Below, piece after piece: positions 22,938 through 31,300 of a stretch of DNA of 64,000 nucleotides; the first letter of the stretch is position 1; every line of letters starts with the position of its first letter. The position numbers and the translations under genes were made by a program. The notes beneath the pieces were generated by a model, which ran no database searches, was not told the origin of the DNA, and saw only the letters and a list, made by a program, of their open reading frames with translations. The DNA comes from CALGFI01 sp036374435 (GTDB taxonomy: Bacteria > Actinomycetota > UBA4738 > HRBIN12), in NCBI GenBank assembly GCA_036374435.1, contig DASUTU010000123.1:1-64000 (forward strand), read 5' to 3'.

Positions 22938-24905
22938 TCACTCTTCACCGCCGCCCGCGCCGGCGTCGACCATCGTGTGGATCTGCTCGACGATCTCGGC
23001 GTTGGCCAGCGTGGTGACGTCGCCGAGCGGGCGTCCCTGCGCGACGTCGCGGAGGAGGCGGCGCATGATCTTCCCCGACCGCGTCTTCGGCAGGTCGGCG
23101 CTGAAGATGATCCCGTGCGGGCGGGCGATCTTCCCGATCTTCTCCGAGACGTGGTTCCGGAGCTCCTTGGCGACCTCCTCGGTGCCCTCGAACCCGGATT
23201 TCAACGTGACGAACGCCACGATGGCCTCGCCGACCAGCTCGTCGGGGCGCGAGACGACCGCGGCCTCCGCCACCTTCGAGTTGTCGACGAGCGCGCTCTC
23301 GATCTCGTAGGTCGACAGCCGGTGGCCGGCGACGTTCATCACGTCGTCGATCCTCCCGAGGAGCCAGTAGTACCCCTCCTCGTCGCGTTTGGCCCCGTCG
23401 CCCGCCACGTAGACCTCGTTGCCGTATTGGGAGTAATAGGTCTGCACGAACCGATCGGGGTCGCCCCAGATCGTCCTGGCGATCGCCGGCCACGGCCGCG
23501 TGAGGACGAGGTACCCACCGCCGCCCAGCGGCACGGAGTTGCCCGTCTGGTCGTAGACGTCGGCCACCACCCCCGGGAAGGGGAACGTCGCCGAGCCGGG
23601 CTTGAGCGGGGTGATGCCCGGGAGCGGCGTGATGAGGATCGCGCCGGTCTCCGTCTGCCACCACGTGTCCACGATCGGGCACTTCTCGCCGCCGATGAAC
23701 TCCCAGTACCACACCCAGGCCTCCGGGTTGATCGGCTCGCCGACGGTGCCGAGCAGCCGGAGCGAGGACAGGTCGTGTTTCTGGGGGAACTCCACGCCCC
23801 ATCGCATGAACGCCCGGATGGCGGTGGGCGCCGTGTACAGGATCGTGGCCTTGTACTTCTCGACGATCTGCCAGAACCGGTCCTTGTCCGGCCAGTCCGG
23901 GGCGCCTTCGTAGATGATCCCGGTCGTGTGGTTGGCCAGCGGGCCGTACACGATGTACGAGTGTCCCGTGACCCACCCGATGTCCGCGGCGCACCAGAAC
24001 ACGTCGTCGTCGTGGATGTCGAAGATCATCTGGTGGCTCGCCGCGACCTGCGTCAGGTAGCCGCCGGTCGTGTGCACGATCCCTTTGGGTTTGCCCGTGG
24101 TGCCGCTCGTGTACAGCAGGTACAGCGGGTCCTCGGCCTCCATGTGTTCGGGCTCGCACTGAACGGGTTGGTCCGCGATCAGCTCGTGGTACCAGACGTC
24201 GCGTCCGGGGGTGAACGCGTGGTCGCCGCCGGTCCGCTTGACGGTCACCACGTGCTCGATGGAGGGGCAGTCGGCCACGGCCTCGTCGGCGTTGGCCTTC
24301 AGCGGAACCTCGCTGCCTCGCCGGTACCCGCCGTCGGAGGTGACCAGGACCTTGGCCTGAGCATCGTTGATCCGATCGCGGAGGGAGTCGGCGGAGAACC
24401 CACCGAACACCACCGAGTGCGGAGCGCCGATGCGCGCGCAGGCGAGCATCGCCACGGGCAGCTCGGGGACCATGCCCAGGTAGATCGCCACGCGGTCGCC
24501 CCGCTGCACGCCGAGCGACTTGAGCCCGTTGGCGAATCGGCATACCTCGTCCAGAAGCTCGCCGTAGGTGATGACCCGCTCTTCTCCGGGTTCGCCTTCC
24601 CAGTGGTAGGCCACCTTGTCGCCCCCGCCGGCCTCGACGTGCCGGTCCAGGCAGTTGTAGGTGGCGTTCAGGGTGCCGCCCGAGAACCACCTGACCCACG
24701 GCGGGGTCCAGTCCATGACCGTGTCCCAGCGCTTGAACCACGACAGGCGGTCGGCCTGCTCTGCCCAAAACCCCTCGTGGTCGGCATCCGCCTTCTCGTA
24801 AGGCGAACGATCCTGAACCAATGCGTGGGCGCGAAACTCCTCGCTCGGCTCGAACACCCGGTCCTCGGAGAGCAGCGCGGCGATGTTCTGCTGGACGTCG
24901 GCCAT
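22938..24905 (-). CDS. acs: Acetyl-CoA synthetase
   Basis: Converts acetate, ATP and CoA to acetyl-CoA through acetyl-AMP in the cytoplasm. The 655-residue length is normal. Adenylate-forming motifs are LLYTSGTTGKPKGI, WWQTETGA and the hinge region WLLGRIDDVMNVAGH. The acetylation-controlled lysine lies in PKTRSGKIMRRLL (about Lys612). The N-terminal ACAS domain holds the CoA region (FSGGTLNATYNCLDRH). The ATG at 24905 follows GGAGGAAGGA. It stands alone, divergent from the DUF5679 gene. No acetyltransferase or deacetylase that would control it is nearby. Confidence 0.97.
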   Translation of the reverse strand: MADVQQNIAALLSEDRVFEPSEEFRAHALVQDRSPYEKADADHEGFWAEQADRLSWFKRWDTVMDWTPPWVRWFSGGTLNATYNCLDRHVEAGGGDKVAYHWEGEPGEERVITYGELLDEVCRFANGLKSLGVQRGDRVAIYLGMVPELPVAMLACARIGAPHSVVFGGFSADSLRDRINDAQAKVLVTSDGGYRRGSEVPLKANADEAVADCPSIEHVVTVKRTGGDHAFTPGRDVWYHELIADQPVQCEPEHMEAEDPLYLLYTSGTTGKPKGIVHTTGGYLTQVAASHQMIFDIHDDDVFWCAADIGWVTGHSYIVYGPLANHTTGIIYEGAPDWPDKDRFWQIVEKYKATILYTAPTAIRAFMRWGVEFPQKHDLSSLRLLGTVGEPINPEAWVWYWEFIGGEKCPIVDTWWQTETGAILITPLPGITPLKPGSATFPFPGVVADVYDQTGNSVPLGGGGYLVLTRPWPAIARTIWGDPDRFVQTYYSQYGNEVYVAGDGAKRDEEGYYWLLGRIDDVMNVAGHRLSTYEIESALVDNSKVAEAAVVSRPDELVGEAIVAFVTLKSGFEGTEEVAKELRNHVSEKIGKIARPHGIIFSADLPKTRSGKIMRRLLRDVAQGRPLGDVTTLANAEIVEQIHTMVDAGAGGGEE

Positions 24906-25107
24906 GTCGGTCCTTCCTCCTGTTCTGGAGTCCCGACCAGGCATGGTAGCCCGGTGCCTGGGCGTTCGGGGACCCGCCCAGCCCTGCCCAACACGTCCGA
25001 ACGGCCCGGGTGCTTGCATCCGTGCCTGGGACGGGCCAGCATCGTGCCTACGAGGCCGCCATGAGGCGGCCTCCGAGCCTGTTGGGGGAAGGAGGCCCGG
25101 GGTGGCC

Positions 25108-25257
25108 ATGTACGAGGCGTACTGCGTCAAGTGCCGCGCCAAACGGGAGTTCGAGGGCACGGTCGTCGAACTCAAGAACGGCCGGAAGGCCGCTCAGGGC
25201 ACGTGCCCGGTGTGTGGCACCAAGGTGATGCGGATCCTGGGCAAGAGCGCATCGTAG
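25108..25257 (+). CDS. DUF5679 zinc-ribbon small protein
   Basis: A 49-residue protein with CVKC near the N-terminus and CPVC near the C-terminus, forming a four-Cys zinc ribbon of the type also found at the end of DNA topoisomerase I. A nearly identical domain is often encoded as a stand-alone gene (DUF5679) in actinobacteria and may bind nucleic acid. A strong GGAAGGAGG site precedes it; the ATG at 25108 or the GTG at 25102 can start it. Confidence 0.75.
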   Translation: MYEAYCVKCRAKREFEGTVVELKNGRKAAQGTCPVCGTKVMRILGKSAS

Positions 25258-25321
25258 GAAGCCGGCCGGGCCGAGGACCGGCCTCGCCCACCTCTGCCCC
25301 GGCTCGGGTCCTGCTCGGGCC

Positions 25322-25792
25322 TCAGCTCAGGCCGGAGAGAAGTTGCTCCGGCGTGAAGACCGTCGGGCCGGCGGTGCGCTGGTGGCGCTCCACCAGGTCC
25401 GCCACGGAGGTCTCCTCGAAGACCCGCTGGATGGCGCGGGCGACCTCGCCCCAGAACCCCTGGAGGCCGCATCTGGAGTCGGCGAAACACGTGTGATCGG
25501 TGGGCTCGAGGCAGAACATCGGGTAGAGCTGACCCTCGATCGCGTCGGCGATCTGGGCCACCGAGATCTCCTCGGGGGCCCCGGCCAGCCGGCAGCCCCC
25601 ACCGGCACCCCGGAAGCTCTGCACGAGCCCCGCCTTGTGCAGCGCCCCGAGCTGCTGTTCCAGGAACCGAAGCGGGATCTGCTGCGCCGTGGCGATCTCC
25701 CTCGCCGGAACGAGCGTGGGGCTCTCGCGGCGCAAGGCGAGCTCGATCATCGCCCGCATGGCGTATTCGAGCTTCTGCGAGATCTTGAGCAT
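25322..25792 (-). CDS. Rrf2-family transcriptional regulator with three cysteines
   Basis: The 156-residue winged-helix protein has the Rrf2 start (KISQKLEYAMRAMIELA) and wing segment (VQSFRGAGGGCRLA). It also has the three-Cys segment MFCLEPTDHTCFADSRCG near residue 92, typical of members that bind a [2Fe-2S] cluster such as IscR, NsrR or RsrR. It should sense NO, redox state or Fe-S status. A TAAACT -10 at 25802-25807 lies about nine bases before the ATG, so its mRNA may be nearly leaderless. Targets are unknown; no isc/suf genes are in the window. Confidence 0.9.
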   Translation of the reverse strand: MLKISQKLEYAMRAMIELALRRESPTLVPAREIATAQQIPLRFLEQQLGALHKAGLVQSFRGAGGGCRLAGAPEEISVAQIADAIEGQLYPMFCLEPTDHTCFADSRCGLQGFWGEVARAIQRVFEETSVADLVERHQRTAGPTVFTPEQLLSGLS

Positions 25793-25962
25793 GTCAGGCC
25801 TAGTTTAGCCAGCGTGAGGGCCGATTCGGGAGTGGCGGCGAGCCCGCCCAGGGGGCGGGTCAGACCCCGTCGGGCCCGGCCTGAGACAGGAGCGCCCGAC
25901 TAGACTCGGGTTGTGCTTCCCGTCGCCCCCGCTCCGGTCCCTCGCGCACCGGGAGGCCGGAC

Positions 25963-27477
25963 GTGAGCCCGACGGGCCGCCCGTTGATCGTCGCCTCCAA
26001 CCGCGGGCCGGTGACGTTCGAGCCGGGCCCGGACGGTGAGCTCGAGCTCCACCGCGGCGCCGGGGGCCTGGTCACCGCCCTGATCGGGGCCATGCACGAC
26101 GCTGGAGGCCTGTGGGTGGCGGCGGCTCGCTCCGAAGGCGACCGGCAGATGGTGGCGCAGACCGGGGACGGCCGGATCGACCTGCAGAAGTACGGATCCC
26201 CGTACCACGTGCGGTACCTCGACATCGCGCCGGACGACTACGACGCGTACTACAACGGCGTCTCGAACGGGCTGTTGTGGTTCGCCCATCACTACCTCTG
26301 GGACACGGTGCGCTCCCCCGCGTTCGGGGACGAGGCGAAGCAGGCGTGGCAACGATACGTCGAGGTCAACCACCGCTTCGCCGAGGCGCTGGCAGAAGAG
26401 GGCGCCGCATCGTCCGAGGAGCCCGCGTACCTGGTCCAGGACTACCACCTCGCGCTCGTGCCGAGGTTCCTTCGCGAGCTCCGGCCGCAGGCCCTGATCT
26501 CGCACTTCTCGCACACCTCGATCGCCGGACCCACCTACTTCCGGATGCTCCCGGTCGAGATCCACGACCAGCTCCTGCACGGGATGCTCGGCGCCGACGT
26601 GTTGGGGTTCCACTCCCATGCCTGGGCGGAGAACTTCATGCTCTCGGCCCGGCAGCTTCCCGGTGCCCGGGTCGACCTCGGTCGCTCGCGGGTCGTGGTC
26701 GGCGGCCGGGACGTGGCCGTCCGCGTCCACCCCATCTCGGTCGACGGGGCGGCCATGCGCGAGGCGGCGGCGAGCCCCGAGGTTCGGACGCTGCGCCGGG
26801 ACCTGGCGCGCTGGAAAGGCGATCAGCGTCTGCTGCTGCGCGTCGACCGGCTCGAGCTGACCAAGAACATCGTCCGCGGGTTCCACGCATTCGAGATGTT
26901 GCTGAAGCGACGGCCGCCCTGGCGAGGCCGAGTGCGGTTCCTCGCGATGTTGTCTCCCTCGCGCGGCGACGTCCCGGAGTACCGGGAGTACGGGGACCTC
27001 GCTCTGGCCGAGGCCGAGCGGATCAACCGCGAGCTCGGGGACGACGGCTGGACACCGATCGAGGTTCGACTGGCCGACGACTACCTGGGGGCGCTCGCCG
27101 CGTACGGCCTGTATGACGTGTTGTTCGTCAACCCGGTGATCGACGGGATGAACCTGGTGGCGATGGAGGGGCCGGTGCTCAACCGGCGGCAGGGGGTCCT
27201 GGTCCTGTCGCGCAACGCCGGGGCGTTCGGACGGCTGGGTCGGTACGCCCTGCCGGTGAACCCATTCGACCTCGGCGAGATGTGCGAGGCGCTCGAGCGG
27301 GCGCTCGACATGCCGTTCGACGAACGCACCAGGCGGGCGCGGGGGCTGTCCCGTCTGGTGTTGTCCAACCCGCCCGAGCGGTGGGTCCGCGAACAGCTCG
27401 AAGATCTGGAACGTTCGCGCCGACGTCGTCTCGAGGTGGCGGAAGGTCAGCCGCGCCGAGGGCAGCTCAGCGCGTGA
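25963..27477 (+). CDS. otsA: GT20 glycosyltransferase, probably trehalose-6-phosphate synthase
   Basis: The 504-residue GT-B enzyme should join a sugar nucleotide to glucose-6-phosphate. Family motifs seen are IVASNRGPVTFE with GAGGLVTAL at the N-terminus, VQDYHLALVP, VDRLELTKNI (usually VDRLDYTKGI) and DGMNLVAMEG near residue 390. The segment normally reading HIPFP is replaced by SHFSHTSIAGPTYFRMLP, so the substrate may differ from classic OtsA (trehalose- or glucosylglycerol-phosphate, for example). No OtsB phosphatase is nearby. A GTG start at 25963 follows GGGAGG. A TAGACT -10 lies at 25901-25906. Confidence 0.82.
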   Translation: MSPTGRPLIVASNRGPVTFEPGPDGELELHRGAGGLVTALIGAMHDAGGLWVAAARSEGDRQMVAQTGDGRIDLQKYGSPYHVRYLDIAPDDYDAYYNGVSNGLLWFAHHYLWDTVRSPAFGDEAKQAWQRYVEVNHRFAEALAEEGAASSEEPAYLVQDYHLALVPRFLRELRPQALISHFSHTSIAGPTYFRMLPVEIHDQLLHGMLGADVLGFHSHAWAENFMLSARQLPGARVDLGRSRVVVGGRDVAVRVHPISVDGAAMREAAASPEVRTLRRDLARWKGDQRLLLRVDRLELTKNIVRGFHAFEMLLKRRPPWRGRVRFLAMLSPSRGDVPEYREYGDLALAEAERINRELGDDGWTPIEVRLADDYLGALAAYGLYDVLFVNPVIDGMNLVAMEGPVLNRRQGVLVLSRNAGAFGRLGRYALPVNPFDLGEMCEALERALDMPFDERTRRARGLSRLVLSNPPERWVREQLEDLERSRRRRLEVAEGQPRRGQLSA

Positions 27478-27492
27478 CGGACGCTTGACGAG

Positions 27493-28071
27493 TCAGCCTC
27501 CCGCGATGCGGTTGGGGTAGGCCTGAGCGTAGTCCTGGCCGATGTTGACCACGAGTTGAACGCCCTCCTCGACCTCCTGGTCGGCAGGAAGGCGAGCCGA
27601 CCGGATGGTGTCACCGATCCTCCTGAAGAAGCGGCTGTTGGTCAGGAACTCGGCCTCGATGCGATCGCGGCGGCTCGCGTAGAAGACCGTGGTCGTGGAC
27701 GACACCGCAGGGGCGTTCCCGGGGTCGATGGCCTGGTACTCGAACTCCTCGACGAGAAGGGTGGTGGTGTCGCCGGCCAGGCCGTCCACGCCGGCCGCGT
27801 TCAGCACCTGGACGACGGTGCCGGCCACGGACGGGCTGGGCTGGTTCTGAGGCGGTTCGGTCTCCGTCGGGCTCGGGGAGGGCGTGGTCGTGACAGTCGG
27901 ACCGTCGTCGGGGAGCGCGCCGGTGCCGCCGGCTCCGGGCGAGGTCAGGAACGCCTGGTTGATCACCACCACCCCGCCGACCACGAGGGCGACGATGAGG
28001 GCGAACCGGATCGTGCTGGTGGCCATGGAGAAGAGGAAGCTCCTGTTGGTCGGCGGCTCGTGCCGGCCCAT
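27493..28071 (-). CDS. Membrane-anchored LytR_C-domain protein
   Basis: The 192-residue protein has a short cytoplasmic start, one membrane helix (about residues 20-40), a Thr/Pro/Ser-rich linker and a LytR C-terminal domain (VVQVLNAAGVDGLAGDTT... to LVVNIGQDY). The domain occurs in LytR-CpsA-Psr proteins and alone in actinobacterial envelope proteins. It begins one base after the DUF3263 stop, with AAGGGTAGG as ribosome-binding site. The pair is commonly conserved in actinobacteria. Its role is probably envelope assembly. Confidence 0.85.
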   Translation of the reverse strand: MGRHEPPTNRSFLFSMATSTIRFALIVALVVGGVVVINQAFLTSPGAGGTGALPDDGPTVTTTPSPSPTETEPPQNQPSPSVAGTVVQVLNAAGVDGLAGDTTTLLVEEFEYQAIDPGNAPAVSSTTTVFYASRRDRIEAEFLTNSRFFRRIGDTIRSARLPADQEVEEGVQLVVNIGQDYAQAYPNRIAGG

Positions 28072-28072
28072 C

Positions 28073-28360
28073 CTACCCTTGCGAGACGGGGCGCCCAAGC
28101 TGGCGCACCAGGCGAGCCACGCGGCGAGAGTCGCGGAGGCGGCGGAGGCGGCGCACGAGCACCGGATCGAACGCGAGCGCCTCCGGCCGATCTAGGGCGC
28201 TCACCAGGATCTGGTGGTAGCGGGTCGGGGTGATGCCCAGCCGCTCGCGGATCGCTCGCTCCTTCGACCACCCGGGGACGCGTCCCGACCGCTCGAACTC
28301 GAGCACCCGCAGGGCCAGCTCGTCCAGGCTGGGAGCCGGGACCGATCGCGTCACGCTCAC
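28073..28360 (-). CDS. DUF3263 helix-turn-helix protein
   Basis: The 95-residue protein has the family signature KERAIRERLGITPTRYHQILVSALDRPEAL, seen here in parts, followed by a basic LVRRLRRLRDSRR segment. The spacing fits a small sigma-like or helix-turn-helix DNA-binding fold. It is co-transcribed with the LytR_C gene, one base apart, so it probably regulates an envelope function. Confidence 0.85.
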   Translation of the reverse strand: MSVTRSVPAPSLDELALRVLEFERSGRVPGWSKERAIRERLGITPTRYHQILVSALDRPEALAFDPVLVRRLRRLRDSRRVARLVRQLGRPVSQG

Positions 28361-28390
28361 GCCTCGGAGGCTACCAACGGCCTCTGACGA

Positions 28391-31300
28391 TCATCCGGCC
28401 AGGGCCCGGACCTGGCGGACGGCCACGGTGACGGCGGCCAGGTCGCTGACCTCCTCGAGCACGAGCCCCCGCATGAAGCGGGCCAGTCGCCGCATGGGGT
28501 CCTCGTGCTTCTGCACGAAGGCGGCGACGGCTTCGTCCACCGACCGCCCCTCGCCGTCCTCAAGCACTCGTTCGGCCAGGCGGCGGCGGGCCGTCAGCAG
28601 GTCGTCCTCGACCGCCTGGAGCGCCCACCGGTGCCACCTCGTGGCCGCCGGGACCTCCGACAGTCGCGACTCGAGCCAGTCGATGTAGGCGACGTCGCCG
28701 GCCGCGAAGAAGGCCCGCGCCACGTCCTCGACGGGCCGGCCGGACGAGGCGGCCACGCTGACCACGTCGGGGCCGTGCACGAGGAACGGTTCGATCACAT
28801 GCCGCCGCGCCACCTCTTCGGGGACCCCCAAGTCCATCAGGCTCCACGTCTCCCGTTCCTGCTGCGTTCGCCACCCGTCGGGCGCCACCGAGAGCAGCGA
28901 CTGGGTGAACCGGGTGAACGGCTCGCGATGGGCCTCGATCTCGCGCCCGAGGCGACCGGGGGCGTTCTGCAGGTACCAGCGGGCATTGACGGCCACGAGC
29001 CGGTCCACGCCGCTCATCAGTCGGTCGACCAGCGGCGGGTCCAGGGTGCCGAACAGGGACTCGATGGCCTCCCACCGCTTCACCGCACCGGTGACGTCAC
29101 GGGCGATGCGGTAGGCACGAACGACGTCGGCGGGTTCGGCGCCGCTCTCGCTCACCACGCGGGACACGAACGTGATACCCATCGAGTTCACGACGTCGTT
29201 CGCGACGAGCGTCGCCACGAGCTCTCGACGTAGCGGATGCTCGGGCAGCAGGTGGTCGTAGCGCTCCACCAGCCTCGACGGGAAATACTCGCGTAGGTCC
29301 TGCTTGAGGTACAGCGAGTCGGGCAGCGACGACGCCAGGAGGGCGTCGCTCAGGCTCTGCTTCGCGTACGCGAGCAACACGGCGAGCTCGGGACGCGCCA
29401 TCCCTCCGCCGGCCCGCCGGCGCTCCGCCATCTCCTCGGCGCCCGGGAGCGCCTCCAACGCTCGGTCCAGCAGCCCCGCGCCCTCGAGCGTCTGCATCAG
29501 GTCCTCGAACGCCTCCATCCGTCCGGCCGACAGGTCGGACTCCTGCGACAGGATCTGCGCCTGGAGGAAGTTGTCGTGCAACACGTGCCGGACCACGTCC
29601 TCCTCGACGTCCTGGAGCAGCCGGTTGCGCTCCTCCAGGGTCAGCTCGCCTCGCTGCATGGCCAGGCCCAGGAGGATCTTCAGGTTGACCTCGTGGTCCG
29701 AGCAGTCCACCCCGCCGGAGTTGTCGATGAAGTCGGTGTTGATGCGCCCTCCCGCGAGGGCGAACTCGACCCGGGCCCGCTGGGTGAACCCGAGGTTCCC
29801 GCCCTCCGCCACCACTCGGCACCGAAGCTCGGACGCATCGACTCGGAGCCCGTCGTTGACGCGGTCGCCGACGTCGGCATGAGACTCGCCGGAGGCCTTG
29901 ACGTACGTGCCGATGCCGCCGTTGTAGAGCAGGTCCACCGGGGCTCGGAGGATGGCCCGGATGAGCTCGTTCGGCTCGAGCTCCGACTGCTCGATGCCGA
30001 GCGCGAGCCGGGCCTCGGGCGAGACCGGGATCGACTTGGACGACCGCAGCCACACCCCGCCCCCCGGCGAGACCTTGGACCGGTCGTAGTCGTCCCAGCT
30101 CGACCCCGGAGTCTCGAACAGGCGCCGGCGCTCCGCATACCCGACGGCGGGATTCGGCGCCGGGTCCACGAACACGTGGCGGTGATCGAACGCCGCCACC
30201 AGGCAGGTCTGGCGCGAGTACAACATCCCGTTGCCGAACACGTCGCCCGACATGTCGCCGATGCCGACCACGGTGAACGGCTCGTCCGTCACGTCGGTGC
30301 CGATCTCGCGGAAGTGGCGCTTGATGGACTCCCACGCTCCGCGCGCCGTGATGCCGAGCGCCTTGTGGTCGTAGCCGGCCGAGCCGCCCGAGGCGAACGC
30401 GTCGCCCAGCCAGAACCCGTGTTCGGCGGCGACGGTGTTCGCGGTGTCCGAGAACGTCGCCGTTCCCTTGTCGGCCGCCACCACCAGGTAGGGGTCGTCC
30501 TCGTCGTACACGACCACGTGGTCCGGATGGACCACTCCGCCCTCCACGAGGTTGTCGGTCAGGTCGAGCAGGCCGTGCATGAACGCGACGTATTGCCTCG
30601 AGACCTCCTCGCGCAGCGCCCGCGGCTCGGTGATCTGGCGCTTCAGCACGAACCCACCTTTGGAGCCGGTGGGGACGATCACCGCGTTCTTGACCATCTG
30701 CGCCTTCATCAGGCCGAGTACCTCGGTGCGATAGTCCTGGCGCCGGTCCGACCACCGGATGCCGCCGCGGGCGACCTTGCCTCCGCGCAGGTGGATGCCC
30801 TCCACCTCGGTCGAATACACGAAGATCTCGTACCGGGGCGTGGGCTTCGGCATCTCCGGGACGTCGGCCGAGAGGAACTTCATCGCGAGGGTCGACGCCC
30901 GCGGCTTGAAGGCGTTCGTTCGCACCGTGGCGTCGATCACCCCGAGCGCGTTGCGCAGGATCCGATCCTGCTCGAGCGAGACCACGGCGTCGAGATCGGC
31001 CTGGAGCTGGGCGCGGATCGACTCGACCGAGTCGGGATCCCGGGGACGAGTGGGATCGAACCGTTCCTCGAACAGTCGCACGAGATTGGCCGCGATATGC
31101 GGATGGGCGGCGAACGCCTCGTTCTTGTACTCGACCGGGAAGCTGGCGTTCACGCGATGGTGATACTTGCGGTAGGCGCGGAGGACCTGCACCTGCCGCC
31201 AGTCCAGGTCGGCGGTCACGACGAGCCGGTTCAGCGAGTCGAGCTCGCAGTCGCCCTTCCACACGGCCACGATCGAGTCCGCGATCCGCGCTCCGGTCCC

